A stretch of 64,000 nt of DNA from Rhodococcoides trifolii (GCF_014635345.1 NZ_BMCU01000002.1:248001-312000); one strand, 5' to 3'. Shown: positions 37,308 through 47,637, counted from the first letter of the stretch. The notes: generated from the sequence alone by a model not told the origin. Numbers and translations: made by a program.

Positions 37308-38744
37308 ATGCCTTTCAGAGACTATTTCGTAGGTCCGTCGACGAGTCTCGACGACCAGATCGAAAGCTTTGCCACCACTCGCGTACCGGACAGTCAGCGT
37401 TGGCGTCGGCCAGCAATACTCCTGGTGTTGACGGGCAACATCACAGCCATGTTCTGGTTCATCCTCGGGGGTCAGATCGGGAGTTTGGTCGGGTGGCCCG
37501 GCCTCCTGCTGCCGATCTCATACCTGGTCATCGGCGCAACACTTGTGGGGTCCGTGGTGATGCGGATGGCCAGTCAGGAAGGGCTCTCGCTCCCGTTGCT
37601 GACCCGCGGGCTCGGGTTCGGAGTCAAGGGCTCGGCAATCGCCTCTCTCATCTACGGTGTGAACTTCGTTTTCTATTTCATCTTCGAAGGCAGCATCGTC
37701 TCGCACGCGATCAGCGAGTACGCAGGGATAGCAATCGACTCATTCTGGGCGACAGTAGTTTTCGCGGCAGTTGCTCTGGTGACCTTGTATTTCGCCTGGC
37801 GCGGTATGCATTCGATGAATGTTCTCCAGCGTTTCGGTGCGCCGATATTTCTGGTGCTCTTCGCAATCGGGATCTACATGCTCGCTAACGGCTATGAACT
37901 CGTGGGCCCTGGTGAGTGGAAGCAGACCGACAGCACCTCGGGGACCGCGATGTGGCAAGCCTTCAGTCTTGTGAACGGTCAGGTCGTGTTTCAAGCGTTG
38001 ATCGCTACCGATTATGGTCGCTTCGTCAAACGAAAGGTCTCGTACGCAGGAACCGCGGGTGTCATGTTCGTCGAACTGATTGCAATCGTTCCGATTCTAT
38101 TGATCGGTGTGCTCTTCACCGAGACGATGCTGAGAGTGTTCACCGACGAAGGGCGCCCCACCGCGGTGCTCGATTCGATCGACCCGGGTTTGTACTTCGC
38201 GGTCGTCATGGGGCTGCTCGGCGTCGTGTTCGCCGTCATCACTCAGGTTCGAATCAACGTGATGAACCTGTATTCGGGTTCCCTTGCGCTGGCGAACGCC
38301 AACGACGCGGTGTCACCACGAAAAGTCGGCCGACAATGGTGGATGGTGGGTCTTATCATCGCAGGAATTGCGTGTTATCCGCTTAACGTCCTGCAATATC
38401 TGGACAAGGCGCTGGCGGTCACCGGCATCATGACCAACACCTGGATCTTCATTGTTCTCGCCGACTACTTCATCTGCCGCAAATTACTCAAGCTGGCACC
38501 CAGCCAGAATATCGAGTACCGAGACGGTTTCCTCGTGGACTGGAATCCGTGCGGCATCACTTCGATGATCGTCGGTCTACTGGTGGGGGCCGCCGGCATC
38601 TTCGAGCTGTACCCGTCGTACTACGCCTCGTTCGCCGCGATGATCGTCGGCCCGCTAGTGCACGTCCCTCTCACTGTCCTGACCAAGGGACGGTTCTACG
38701 AGCGTCGTTCGAAGACGCCTGAGCCCGCGGCCGAACCCGTGTGA
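37308..38744 (+). CDS. NCS1-family permease (cytosine/allantoin-type)
   Basis: A 478-residue, 12-helix transporter of the nucleobase:cation symporter-1 family: NITAMFWFILGGQIG in helix 1, SLPLLTRGLGFGVKGS, and YGRFVKRK. NCS1 proteins import cytosine, purines, hydantoins or related N-compounds. Its A+T content looks slightly higher than its neighbours, perhaps a separate acquisition. Placed after the cobalt permease, it may import the amide or nitrile substrate; this is inference. Confidence 0.85.
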   Translation: MPFRDYFVGPSTSLDDQIESFATTRVPDSQRWRRPAILLVLTGNITAMFWFILGGQIGSLVGWPGLLLPISYLVIGATLVGSVVMRMASQEGLSLPLLTRGLGFGVKGSAIASLIYGVNFVFYFIFEGSIVSHAISEYAGIAIDSFWATVVFAAVALVTLYFAWRGMHSMNVLQRFGAPIFLVLFAIGIYMLANGYELVGPGEWKQTDSTSGTAMWQAFSLVNGQVVFQALIATDYGRFVKRKVSYAGTAGVMFVELIAIVPILLIGVLFTETMLRVFTDEGRPTAVLDSIDPGLYFAVVMGLLGVVFAVITQVRINVMNLYSGSLALANANDAVSPRKVGRQWWMVGLIIAGIACYPLNVLQYLDKALAVTGIMTNTWIFIVLADYFICRKLLKLAPSQNIEYRDGFLVDWNPCGITSMIVGLLVGAAGIFELYPSYYASFAAMIVGPLVHVPLTVLTKGRFYERRSKTPEPAAEPV

Positions 38745-38764
38745 GCTGAACCGGATTCGACGAC

Positions 38765-38802
38765 CGGACCCGGCACGGTGCACCACAACCGTGCCGGGTC
38801 CG
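38765..38802. terminator. Terminator hairpin 1 between convergent operons
   Basis: Perfect 15-bp stem (38765-38779 with 38788-38802), 8-base loop. First of two hairpins separating the permease gene from the convergent CoA-transferase operon. Confidence 0.8.
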
Positions 38803-38838
38803 GCGCAGTCGCTGTTGCCCAACTACAACTACGCGAAT

Positions 38839-38864
38839 GGCCCCGGCACAGAAGTGCCGGGGCC
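38839..38864. terminator. Terminator hairpin 2 between convergent operons
   Basis: GGCCCCGGCAC pairs with GTGCCGGGGCC around loop AGAA, 11 bp perfect. It lies 19 bases past the CoA-transferase stop (minus strand) and probably serves that operon. Confidence 0.8.
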
Positions 38865-38883
38865 TGTTCATGGTGGAGTGGCC

Positions 38884-40083
38884 TCAATCAGTCCATTGCA
38901 CGATCGTGTTCGCGTCGAGCAGCCCCGCCAACCTTGCCTTGTCGTATCCAATTTCGGAAAGGACCTCGCAGGTGTGTTCGCCCAACAGGGGCGCCGGGTA
39001 GCGCAACCACCCTTTCTCGCTTCCGGTCACCGTCACGGCCTGGCCGAGCACTTTCATCGGCCCGATCGTGGTGTGCTCGATCGAGGCGATCATGTCGAGC
39101 CCCGCCGTCACGGGATGCTCCAGCGCCTGATCGACGGTCAGCACGGGCCCGCACGGAACGCCGGAGGCGCCCACGGTGTCGAGCCATTGCTCGGTGGTGC
39201 GCCGGCTCAGCACCTCCTCGATGAGCTGCCGCAACTCGACGCGGTGTGTCATCCGCGCGGCGTTGTCCGCGAACCGCTCGTCGCGCTTCAGATCGACAAG
39301 ATCGAGAACGTCGCACAACCGGTGCCACATTTTCTCGTTGCCGCAGGCGAGGGTCATCGCACCGTCACCGGTCTTGAAGGTGCCCTGCGGGAACATGATC
39401 GGGTGGTCGTTACCGTCCTGGCCGGGAACCAGTCCAGTGCTGAGATACTTCTGCGCCTGATAGGACAACATCGTGAGCATGGATTGCATCAACGACCCTT
39501 CGACCACGCAACCCACACCGGTACGTTCGCGTTCGTACAGCGCTGCAAGGACTCCCACCGCTCCGAACACCCCCGTTGCGGAGTCCGCGACCGCGATACC
39601 CACCCTCAACGGGCCGGTCTCGGGCGTGCCGGTGATGCTCATCAGACCCGACATCGCTTGTGCCGTCTGATCGAAACCCGGAAGCGATGCGCCCGGTCCG
39701 CGCTGACCGAAACCACTGAGCGAGACGTAGACCAAGCGTGGGTTCGTCTCGTGCAGCACTGCAGGACTCAGTCCCATCGCGTCTGCAGTTCCCGGTTTGA
39801 AATTTTGCACGAAGACATCGGCCGATCGGATGAGATCTAGGCAAGCTTGCATGCCCTCGTCGGTGCGTAGGTCCAAGGCTACGCTGCGCTTGTTGCGATT
39901 GATGGACATGTAGTAGACGCTCTCGTCGTCCTGGAACGGGCCTGATTCTCGCGCCGGGTCGCCGATGGGAAGCGATTCGATCTTGACGACGTCGGCGCCG
40001 AGATCGGCGAGTTGCATCGTCAGGGTGGGCCCGGAGAGGTACCTGGTCAGGTCGACTACTCGAATTCCGTCCAATGCAGCCAT
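38884..40083 (-). CDS. CaiB/BaiF family III CoA-transferase
   Basis: A 399-residue CoA-transferase: N-terminal GIRVVDLTRYLSGP, ADLGADVVKIE, and catalytic Asp in LPGFDQTAQAMSG. Family III enzymes move CoA between carboxylates without ATP. It follows an enoyl-CoA hydratase with a one-base gap. With the amidase nearby it could activate the acid released from a nitrile, using the product 3-hydroxyacyl-CoA as donor; this is inference. Confidence 0.9.
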   Translation of the reverse strand: MAALDGIRVVDLTRYLSGPTLTMQLADLGADVVKIESLPIGDPARESGPFQDDESVYYMSINRNKRSVALDLRTDEGMQACLDLIRSADVFVQNFKPGTADAMGLSPAVLHETNPRLVYVSLSGFGQRGPGASLPGFDQTAQAMSGLMSITGTPETGPLRVGIAVADSATGVFGAVGVLAALYERERTGVGCVVEGSLMQSMLTMLSYQAQKYLSTGLVPGQDGNDHPIMFPQGTFKTGDGAMTLACGNEKMWHRLCDVLDLVDLKRDERFADNAARMTHRVELRQLIEEVLSRRTTEQWLDTVGASGVPCGPVLTVDQALEHPVTAGLDMIASIEHTTIGPMKVLGQAVTVTGSEKGWLRYPAPLLGEHTCEVLSEIGYDKARLAGLLDANTIVQWTD

Positions 40084-40084
40084 G

Positions 40085-40966
40085 TCAGACTCCTTCTCTG
40101 CCGCCGAAGACGGCTTGGCGACCTTGGGTGAATGCGGCGACGCCCTCTTTGAGGTCGTCGCCTTCGTATGCTTCGACGGTCAGTCGGTGAACGAGCTCGG
40201 TGTCCTCTGCGGTAAGCGCTCGACCGTGCATGTCGGCGATGACCTTGGCTGCACGGATCGTGACTGCGGACTGGCGGCAGATCGAAGTGACCAGAGAGAC
40301 CGTCTCACCCGCGAGATCGTTCGGCGCAACTACTTTCTGGGCGAATCCGACACGTTCTGCGTCTGCCGCGCTCATCAACTCGCCACTGAAGAGCAGGTAC
40401 TTCAACGCCGCGGATCCGATCACGGCCGATGCGGCCCGCGATTCGGTGTATCCGAGGATTACTCCGAGCTTGCCGACCGGTATTCCGATTCGGGCATCGT
40501 CTGCCACCAACCGCACATCGCATGCGGTGGCGAGTTCGCAGCCGCCCCCGACTGCCAGACCGCGCACGGCCGCGATGACGGGAACGGGAAGCGCAGCGAC
40601 GGCGCGCAATGTTCCGGAGACGAACTCGTTGTAGTGCATCGCGTCACGGGAGGTCATGCGTGTCTCGGGGAACTGTTTGATGTCGGCGCCTGCGGCGAAT
40701 GCCCGGGTGCCGGATCCTCGGACGATCACGGCGCGCAGATCGCCCTCGTGTGCGAGTTGTTCAAAGGTGGTTCTGAGTCGGCGCCAGCTCTCCAGTGCAA
40801 GGGAGTTGAGCGCGGAGGGGTGGCTGAGGGTGACGATCACGACCGGCCCGCAGCGCTGCACTCCGATGCGGTCGATGACTGCGTCGGGCGGCGGCTCGGT
40901 GGTCATAAGGTCGGTCAGCTCGCTCGTCCGACCGGTTTGGGTGAGCTGTTCTGTTTCGGTGGTCAT
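40085..40966 (-). CDS. Enoyl-CoA hydratase/isomerase (crotonase family)
   Basis: A 293-residue crotonase-fold enzyme. Oxyanion-hole motifs are FAAGADIKQF and GLAVGGGCELATACD, with Glu in the position before the Leu-Ala-Thr helix, and the usual C-terminal helices. It hydrates a 2-enoyl-CoA such as methacrylyl- or crotonyl-CoA. The N-terminal ~25 residues are extra; an internal ATG (MTTEPPPDAV) 20 codons in is an alternative start. Confidence 0.9.
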   Translation of the reverse strand: MTTETEQLTQTGRTSELTDLMTTEPPPDAVIDRIGVQRCGPVVIVTLSHPSALNSLALESWRRLRTTFEQLAHEGDLRAVIVRGSGTRAFAAGADIKQFPETRMTSRDAMHYNEFVSGTLRAVAALPVPVIAAVRGLAVGGGCELATACDVRLVADDARIGIPVGKLGVILGYTESRAASAVIGSAALKYLLFSGELMSAADAERVGFAQKVVAPNDLAGETVSLVTSICRQSAVTIRAAKVIADMHGRALTAEDTELVHRLTVEAYEGDDLKEGVAAFTQGRQAVFGGREGV

Positions 40967-41054
40967 GGCTCTGCTGCTTCCTCGAATCGATGAGCCGTGT
41001 GCGCCGGATCGGGGAGCGTGGTCACGGTGCAGTTGATGTGCGGGCGGGCGTCAA

Positions 41055-41099
41055 CGCCGAACGGGGACGAGCGCACGCCTTGCTCGTCCCCGTTCGGCG
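41055..41099 (-). terminator. Strong hairpin after the aldehyde dehydrogenase gene
   Basis: An 18-bp perfect stem (41055-41072 with 41082-41099) and 9-base loop, 6 bases past the aldehyde dehydrogenase stop. It separates that gene from the hydratase-CoA-transferase pair, which then needs its own promoter or read-through. Confidence 0.82.
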
Positions 41100-41105
41100 C
41101 GATGG

Positions 41106-42581
41106 TCAGCGAGAGGTGTCGATCGAGACGTGCTTGCGCTGGGTGAAGCTTTCGATCATCCCTTCGAGCGAGAACTCGCGACCGATGCCGCTGCTCTTGA
41201 CGCCGCCGTAGGACTGGCCGAGTACCTGACCGCCGCCTTGATTGACCTGGATCCAACCGGCCTCGATGGAGTGCGCGGCTCGCAACGCACGACCGATGTC
41301 GTGGGTCCAGATGAAAGCGGACAGGCCGTAGTGAGTGTCGTTTGCCATGCGGATGACTTCGTCTTCGTCGTCCCACGGGATTACGCACATGACGGGACCG
41401 AAAATCTCTTCCTGCGCCACGCGCCAATTGTTCTCGACGCCGACGATGACGGTCGGCTCGACGTAGTAGCCGCCGGCGAGTGGCCCTGCGGTGGGCGGTA
41501 GACCTCCCACCGCAGCGCTGCTGCCCTGTCCGTGGAGCCCCTCGTCGATGTATCCGCAGACGCGGTCGAACTGCTTCTTGTTGACGATGGCTCCGATATC
41601 CGACGTCTCGTCGAGTGGATCGCCGACGGTCAGGGTGGACAGGTTCGCCGTGACTTTGTCGACGAACGAATCGACTATGGAGCGGTGTACGAACAGGCGA
41701 GAGCCGGCCGTGCAGGACTGGCCCTGGCGGACGAACCGCATTCCGGTGACTGTTCCCTGCGCGACCCAGTCCTCGTTGGCGTCCGGGTAGACGATTTGGG
41801 GGTTCTTGCCGCCGAGTTCGAGCGAGACCGGCACGATGCGTTCCGAGGCGGCCTGCATGATGCGCGAGCCGACCGCGGTGGAACCGGTGAAGGACAGCTT
41901 GCCGACGTCCGGGTTTGTGATCAGCGCTTCGCCGGCTTCGGTGCCGTAGCCGACGACGACGTTCAGGACTCCGCGCGGAAGGTGCTCGTTGGCAATGGTG
42001 GCGATCTCGAGCACCGCCAGCGGCGCATCCTCCGGTGCCTTGAGGACTAAAGTATTGCCCGCTGCCAGTGCCGACGCCATCTTCATGGCGGCGAGCTGGA
42101 CGGGGGCGTTCCAAGGCGTGATGGCACCGACGACGCCGATCGGTTCGCGGCGCGAGTAGTCCAAGACGTGCGAGTTCAGTGGCAAAGTCTCGCCCTTGAC
42201 TTCGCTCGCGACCGATCCGAAGTAGCGGAAGACGTCGATTGCGAAGTTGACCTCACCGCGGGACTGGGTGCGCAGAGCGTTGCCGTTCTCGGCGGAAATG
42301 ATGCGGGCAATGCGCTCGACGTGGGGTTCGATGGCGTCCGCGATTTGCTGGAGGAGTCGCCCCCGGGCTCGCGGTGAGATGTCGCGCCACCCCGGAAACG
42401 CGCGGGAGGCCGCGTCGACGGCGTCGGCGATGTCTTTTTCCCCGCCGCGCGGTACGCGGGCGATCGTCGAACGGTCGCGCGGACTTTCGACGTCGATCCA
42501 TTGGTCGTCTCGTCCCGCGACCCACTCGCCGTCGATCAGGTTGAGGTATTGATCGGCGTAGTCGACTGTCACTGCAGCCAT
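41106..42581 (-). CDS. NAD-dependent aldehyde dehydrogenase
   Basis: A 491-residue ALDH: NAD motif FTGSTAVGSRI, catalytic Glu in VSLELGGKNPQ and Cys in RQGQSCTAGSRLF. The Cys context is that of CoA-independent ALDHs rather than methylmalonate-semialdehyde dehydrogenase (MmsA), so the product is likely a free acid. It is 45 bases downstream of a 3-hydroxyisobutyrate dehydrogenase, suggesting oxidation of the semialdehyde made by that enzyme. Confidence 0.92.
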   Translation of the reverse strand: MAAVTVDYADQYLNLIDGEWVAGRDDQWIDVESPRDRSTIARVPRGGEKDIADAVDAASRAFPGWRDISPRARGRLLQQIADAIEPHVERIARIISAENGNALRTQSRGEVNFAIDVFRYFGSVASEVKGETLPLNSHVLDYSRREPIGVVGAITPWNAPVQLAAMKMASALAAGNTLVLKAPEDAPLAVLEIATIANEHLPRGVLNVVVGYGTEAGEALITNPDVGKLSFTGSTAVGSRIMQAASERIVPVSLELGGKNPQIVYPDANEDWVAQGTVTGMRFVRQGQSCTAGSRLFVHRSIVDSFVDKVTANLSTLTVGDPLDETSDIGAIVNKKQFDRVCGYIDEGLHGQGSSAAVGGLPPTAGPLAGGYYVEPTVIVGVENNWRVAQEEIFGPVMCVIPWDDEDEVIRMANDTHYGLSAFIWTHDIGRALRAAHSIEAGWIQVNQGGGQVLGQSYGGVKSSGIGREFSLEGMIESFTQRKHVSIDTSR

Positions 42582-42625
42582 GTTCGGTTCCTTTCGCAGA
42601 TGTTGATAGAGGGTGCGAGCAGTGC

Positions 42626-43513
42626 TCAGGACTGCACTTTCACCGTTGTTATGACTGCAGAGGCATCGAGATGCCCGTTGTCGGCGGACAGTTCGTCGAG
42701 CTTCGTGCGTGCGCCCGCACCGACGACCAGCTCTACGCCGGCGCTCTCGGCGGCGGTGGCCGCTAGTCCGAGGTCCTTCGCGAGCAGGGCTGCAGCGAAT
42801 TTCGGTGCGTAGTCGTTGTCGGCGGCCGACCCGTCGACCAAGCCCGGGGCCGGGCAGAAGTTGTGCAGTGCCCAGCTGTCGCCCGAGGAGGTGCTCAATA
42901 CGTCGAACAGTTTTTGCGCAGACAAGCCCAGGTTCTCTGCGATGACGAACGCCTCGGCGGTGGCGACGAGTGCACTTCCGAAGACCATCTGGTTGCAGGC
43001 TTTGGCCACCTGTCCTGCTCCTGCGCCGCCGCAGACGACGATGCGGGCGCCCATGATCTCGAAGAGGGAGCGGGCCTTGTCGATCGTGGTTTCGTTGCCG
43101 CCAATCATGAAGGTCAAGGTGCCGTTCACCGCGCCGGCGAGGCCGCCAGAGACGGGAGCATCGAGTACTTCGAGGCCCAGCTTTTCGCCCGCGGCGTGAA
43201 CGTCGAGTGAGGTGGGGACGTCGATCGACGACGAGTCGATCACGACCGCGCCGGCGGGAAGGGCCGACAAGGGACCGTCGTCGGCCAGCAGAACCGACCT
43301 GACGTGGTCACCCTTGGGGAGCATGGTGATTAGCGTGTCGGCGCCAATCGCAGCTTCGACAGCGGAGGTCACGACCTGGACGCCGTCCGCAGCGGCGGCG
43401 TCGCGCGCCTGCGCGGTGACGTCGAAGCCGCGTACTTCGTGGCCGGCCTTGACGAGATTGGCGGCCATCGGTCGACCCATCGTTCCCAGGCCGATAAAAC
43501 CGATCGTGCTCAT
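42626..43513 (-). CDS. mmsB: 3-hydroxyisobutyrate dehydrogenase
   Basis: A 295-residue enzyme: N-terminal TIGFIGLGTMGRPMAANL, substrate motif DAPVSGGLAGAVNGTL and catalytic Lys in GAGQVAKACNQMV; length and motifs are those of MmsB. It oxidises 3-hydroxyisobutyrate to methylmalonate semialdehyde. ATG at 43513 matches the Rossmann start; an 8-codon extension is possible. Divergent from a LysR gene that probably controls it. Confidence 0.88.
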   Translation of the reverse strand: MSTIGFIGLGTMGRPMAANLVKAGHEVRGFDVTAQARDAAAADGVQVVTSAVEAAIGADTLITMLPKGDHVRSVLLADDGPLSALPAGAVVIDSSSIDVPTSLDVHAAGEKLGLEVLDAPVSGGLAGAVNGTLTFMIGGNETTIDKARSLFEIMGARIVVCGGAGAGQVAKACNQMVFGSALVATAEAFVIAENLGLSAQKLFDVLSTSSGDSWALHNFCPAPGLVDGSAADNDYAPKFAAALLAKDLGLAATAAESAGVELVVGAGARTKLDELSADNGHLDASAVITTVKVQS

Positions 43514-43616
43514 GTTGCCCGCTTTCTGCAGATTCAAGTGGTCCTACTCACTATTGAGCGACAATTGATGCACAACAAGAGGGATCTGCGCAGCGGCTGT
43601 GTGCAAGAATGCACAG

Positions 43617-44519
43617 GTGAATTTGGAAGATTTACGGTTCTTCCTCGCCCTGACTCGATACGGAACGCTGTCCGTGGCCGCGGACCGACTCGGGGTGGAG
43701 CACACGACAATTCGCCGACGTGTCACTGCGTTGGAGAAGGTGCTCGGAAAGCGGCTCTTCGACAAGACCACCCGCGGATGGACCCTCACCACGGCCGGTC
43801 AACGGCTGTTGCCGTATGCCCAGCGCATCGAGAGCGAGTCCGACGCCGCCGAGGCTGCGATCGCCAACCGAACCGTGAGCCTGAGTGGAACGGTGCGCAT
43901 CGTGGCCACGGACGGCTTCGGTGCCTCCGTCGTCGCGCCCGGTCTGGCGCGTCTGCGCGACGAGCACCCTCACATCGAAGTCGAGCTGGTGACGAGCAGC
44001 CACCTTCTGACGTTCAACGTGGGGGAGTTCGACATCGCGGTGACCGTGCACAAACCCGAGACACCAGGCTTCGTGATCACGCACCTCTGCGATTACGACC
44101 TGCGGCTCTACGCCAGTCCCGGCTACCTGGAATCACACCCGCAGCTGGGCAACATCGACGACCTTCGAGACCACGACATGATCTGGTTCGTGGAATCGAT
44201 GCTCGATCTGCCTGAGCTGCGCAGCGCCGAAGCCATTGCTGCGCGGGCCCGGATCGTTTTCCGCACTACCAGCCTGTTCGGGCAACTCGAGGCAGCGGCG
44301 AGCGGAGTGGGGTTGGCATTGGTCCCGAGCTTTCTAGCCCATCACGATGGGCGTCTGCGTCCGGTGATGCACGAGACGGTGCGGGCAGTCCGCAGCTTCT
44401 GGCTCGTCGTACCGGCTCGTCTGCTCAATACCGAGCGGGTGACTGCGGTGTGCGCTCACCTGAACGCGACCGCACTGATGTTCGGTGGTCGGCTGTTGCC
44501 GCCACCGAACGCCGGCTGA
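43617..44519 (+). CDS. LysR-family transcriptional regulator
   Basis: A 300-residue regulator with N-terminal winged HTH (LRFFLALTRYGTLSVAADRLGVEHTTIRRRVTALE) and a substrate-binding effector domain. GTG at 43617 is chosen because it begins right at the HTH; an upstream GTG adds six residues. Divergent from the mmsB-ALDH genes across a 103-base spacer, the usual LysR layout. Confidence 0.87.
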   Translation: MNLEDLRFFLALTRYGTLSVAADRLGVEHTTIRRRVTALEKVLGKRLFDKTTRGWTLTTAGQRLLPYAQRIESESDAAEAAIANRTVSLSGTVRIVATDGFGASVVAPGLARLRDEHPHIEVELVTSSHLLTFNVGEFDIAVTVHKPETPGFVITHLCDYDLRLYASPGYLESHPQLGNIDDLRDHDMIWFVESMLDLPELRSAEAIAARARIVFRTTSLFGQLEAAASGVGLALVPSFLAHHDGRLRPVMHETVRAVRSFWLVVPARLLNTERVTAVCAHLNATALMFGGRLLPPPNAG

Positions 44520-44521
44520 CG

Positions 44522-44549
44522 CGGGGGCGCGAACTCTCTCACGCCCCCG
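44522..44549. terminator. Bidirectional terminator, LysR / ilvC
   Basis: CGGGGGCG (44522-44529) pairs with CGCCCCCG (44542-44549) between convergent stops at 44519 and 44559. Confidence 0.65.
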
Positions 44550-44558
44550 GTCGTACTG

Positions 44559-45692
<1,134 letters not shown>

Positions 45693-45729
45693 TTAGGACG
45701 TCTTGTGGAGGTGGCAACCCGCGGAGAGT

Positions 45730-45744
45730 GTGGATCCAGGATAC
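45730..45744 (-). promoter_or_regulatory. TGGATCCA operator 3, upstream of ilvC
   Basis: GTATCCTGGATCCAC on the minus strand, identical to operator 7. It overlaps a -10-like TATCCT with a -35-like TTGACC 16 bases further upstream, about 160 bases before the ilvC start. Confidence 0.78.
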
Positions 45745-45825
45745 TCGTTGTGTCGTCGGGGTCAATCAACCGGCCGTAATAGTCGTGACCAGGTCGTGTT
45801 CGTGGTGCTGCTGGAGCCGGCCGGG

Positions 45826-46518
45826 TCACCTATTGGTTCGGGCGAGCGCGTGGAAACCTTCGATGTGTTCGCGCACCAATCGTGCAGCGCGAGTGCCTCG
45901 GCCGCTTCCGATGGCTTGGACGATGGCACGATGCTCGGACCTCAGACCTACGGTCACTGCAGCCCAGTCGTCGAGTCGGGGAACCGCGTCGAGTATGTAT
46001 CCCCGGATGGAGTCGCCGAGTGAGGCCATCATCGCTTCCACCAGGACGTTTCCGGCCATCGACGACAGAGTCAGATGAAATCGCTCGTCGAGCATGTGGA
46101 AGGCCTCGGGTGAGAGGTTGGGCGCGTCCATGGCGTCGAGCTGCGCATGCAGGTGGGTGACATCGGGTCGGGTGTCGGCCGCGGCCGAGGCGGCCCACGA
46201 TTCGAGAAGCACACGTGTCTGGACCACGTCGGGGATGGGAAGAAACTGCGTTGCCATGTGCAGTCGCAGCGCAGATCCGATAGACGTCGCGGGATCGGCG
46301 ATGACCGTGGCTCCCGAGTCCGGTCCGGACCCTACGGCGGTGCGGACCACACCCATCGCTTCGAGGACCCGAACCGCTTCGCGGACCGAGGATCTGCTCA
46401 CGCCCAGCTCCTCGGCTAGAGCGCGCTCGGCGGGCAGGCGATCACCGACGCGAATCCGACCGGTCGTCAGACCCTGCTCGATCCGGTGAAGAACCACTTC
46501 GTGTGCTCGCACGGTCAC
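45826..46518 (-). CDS. GntR/FCD regulator, FadR subfamily (LldR/PdhR-like)
   Basis: A 230-residue regulator with N-terminal GntR winged HTH (GRIRVGDRLPAERALAEELGVSRSSVREAVRVLEAMGVV) and FCD effector domain with metal-ligand type residues (DERFHLTLSSMAGN, EHRAIVQAI). FadR-subfamily proteins bind TGGTNNNACCA sites and sense lactate, pyruvate or related acids. No such site is obvious before its own gene; the lutABC operators at 25926-25979 are the only matches seen, making a link possible but unproven. GTG start at 46518. Confidence 0.87.
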   Translation of the reverse strand: MTVRAHEVVLHRIEQGLTTGRIRVGDRLPAERALAEELGVSRSSVREAVRVLEAMGVVRTAVGSGPDSGATVIADPATSIGSALRLHMATQFLPIPDVVQTRVLLESWAASAAADTRPDVTHLHAQLDAMDAPNLSPEAFHMLDERFHLTLSSMAGNVLVEAMMASLGDSIRGYILDAVPRLDDWAAVTVGLRSEHRAIVQAIGSGRGTRAARLVREHIEGFHALARTNR

Positions 46519-46668
46519 ACCCTAGGGGGCGGAGTGCGCGGGCAGCCGAGCGCCGAGGTCGCAGCCGCGGTGACGCACACCCGGCACGGATCGGTGTCCG
46601 CAACCAGGAATGCCGGACGATGTTGCGCTCAGTTCTCCGTCGAGGGGCGTGTTTCGCTTATAGAGGTG

Positions 46669-47637
46669 TCAGAGGTCGAGTACGAGCCTGTCGCACTTGG
46701 CGCGCGAACAACACACCATCATGACCTCGTTGGAATCTCTTTCGAAGTCGTTGAGGAAGGAGTCGCGGTGGTCCGGGATACCGTCGAGCACGACGGTCTC
46801 GCACGTTCCGCAGGTCCCTTCTCTGCATGACGTCGGTACTTCGACGCCGGCTTTGTCGAGCACATCGACGATGGATTCGTTCTCGCCGACCGTCAGCACG
46901 AGTCCGGTCTGGTCGAGTTCGATCTCGAAACTCCGCGATACCCCGTCCAGCGCGCCTGCCTTCGGCCTGAAGCGTTCCAAGTGCAGCGAGCCGTCGGGCC
47001 AGTGCTCGCACGACTTCTCGACGGCGTCGAGGAGAACGCCGGGGCCGCAGCAGTACACGGCAGCGCCGTCGCGGGGAGTGTTCAGCAGCGCCGCGAGGTC
47101 GATCAAGCCCCGACTGTCCTGAGGCCACAGTGTGACCTTGCCGTCGTATTCGGACTCGATGTGGGTGAAACCCATCGACGAGGGGGACCGTCCGCCGTAC
47201 GTCAAAGTCCACGGGCGACCCTTGGCCTCGCATTCCGCGATCATCGGCAACAGGGGAGTGATTCCGATTCCGCCTGCGATGAAGATGTACTCGGACGCCT
47301 CGACCAACGGGAAGTTGTTGCGCGGCCCGCGAATTCGGAGTTTGTCGCCTTCGGCGAGACGCTCGTGGACCCACTCCGATCCGCCTCGACTCTCCGGCTC
47401 GCGTAGCACCGCAACGCGCCAGGTCTCGAGCTGGTTGGGGTCACCGCACAGTGAGTACTGCCTCTCGAGTCCCGGTGTCAGCAGGAGATCGATGTGCGCC
47501 CCCGGGTTCCAGGGCGGCATGGGTTCTCCGTCCACGCGGGCGAAATCGAAGGCGCGGATGCCATCGGCAGCGTCGTGTGTAGCGACGACCACGACTTCGA
47601 GCTCGACGACGTCGCTGTCTGAGAGTTTAGTGTTCAC
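46669..47637 (-). CDS. VanB-type oxidoreductase (FMN/NAD + 2Fe-2S)
   Basis: A 322-residue phthalate-dioxygenase-reductase-like protein: flavin motif ERQYSLCGDP near 67, NAD domain (FIAGGIGITPLLPM and VYCCGPGVLLDAV) and C-terminal plant-type [2Fe-2S] domain with CREGTCGTCETVV. It passes electrons from NAD(P)H to an oxygenase system. GTG at 47637 is preferred, giving the family's normal length; ATG at 47721 is an alternative. No oxygenase is adjacent, but its operator almost duplicates that of the amidohydrolase-Rieske operon. Confidence 0.9.
   Translation of the reverse strand: MNTKLSDSDVVELEVVVVATHDAADGIRAFDFARVDGEPMPPWNPGAHIDLLLTPGLERQYSLCGDPNQLETWRVAVLREPESRGGSEWVHERLAEGDKLRIRGPRNNFPLVEASEYIFIAGGIGITPLLPMIAECEAKGRPWTLTYGGRSPSSMGFTHIESEYDGKVTLWPQDSRGLIDLAALLNTPRDGAAVYCCGPGVLLDAVEKSCEHWPDGSLHLERFRPKAGALDGVSRSFEIELDQTGLVLTVGENESIVDVLDKAGVEVPTSCREGTCGTCETVVLDGIPDHRDSFLNDFERDSNEVMMVCCSRAKCDRLVLDL

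Noticed and set aside
41106..42581. Assignment of the aldehyde dehydrogenase as MmsA
   Set aside because: The active-site context (GQSCTAG) is that of CoA-independent ALDHs, so the mmsA name was not used despite the mmsB neighbour.
45826..46518. FadR-type GntR gene as regulator of the TGGATCCA sites
   Set aside because: Its subfamily recognises TGGTNNNACCA; no TGGATCCA lies before its own gene, whereas the VanR-like gene at 47919 has one.
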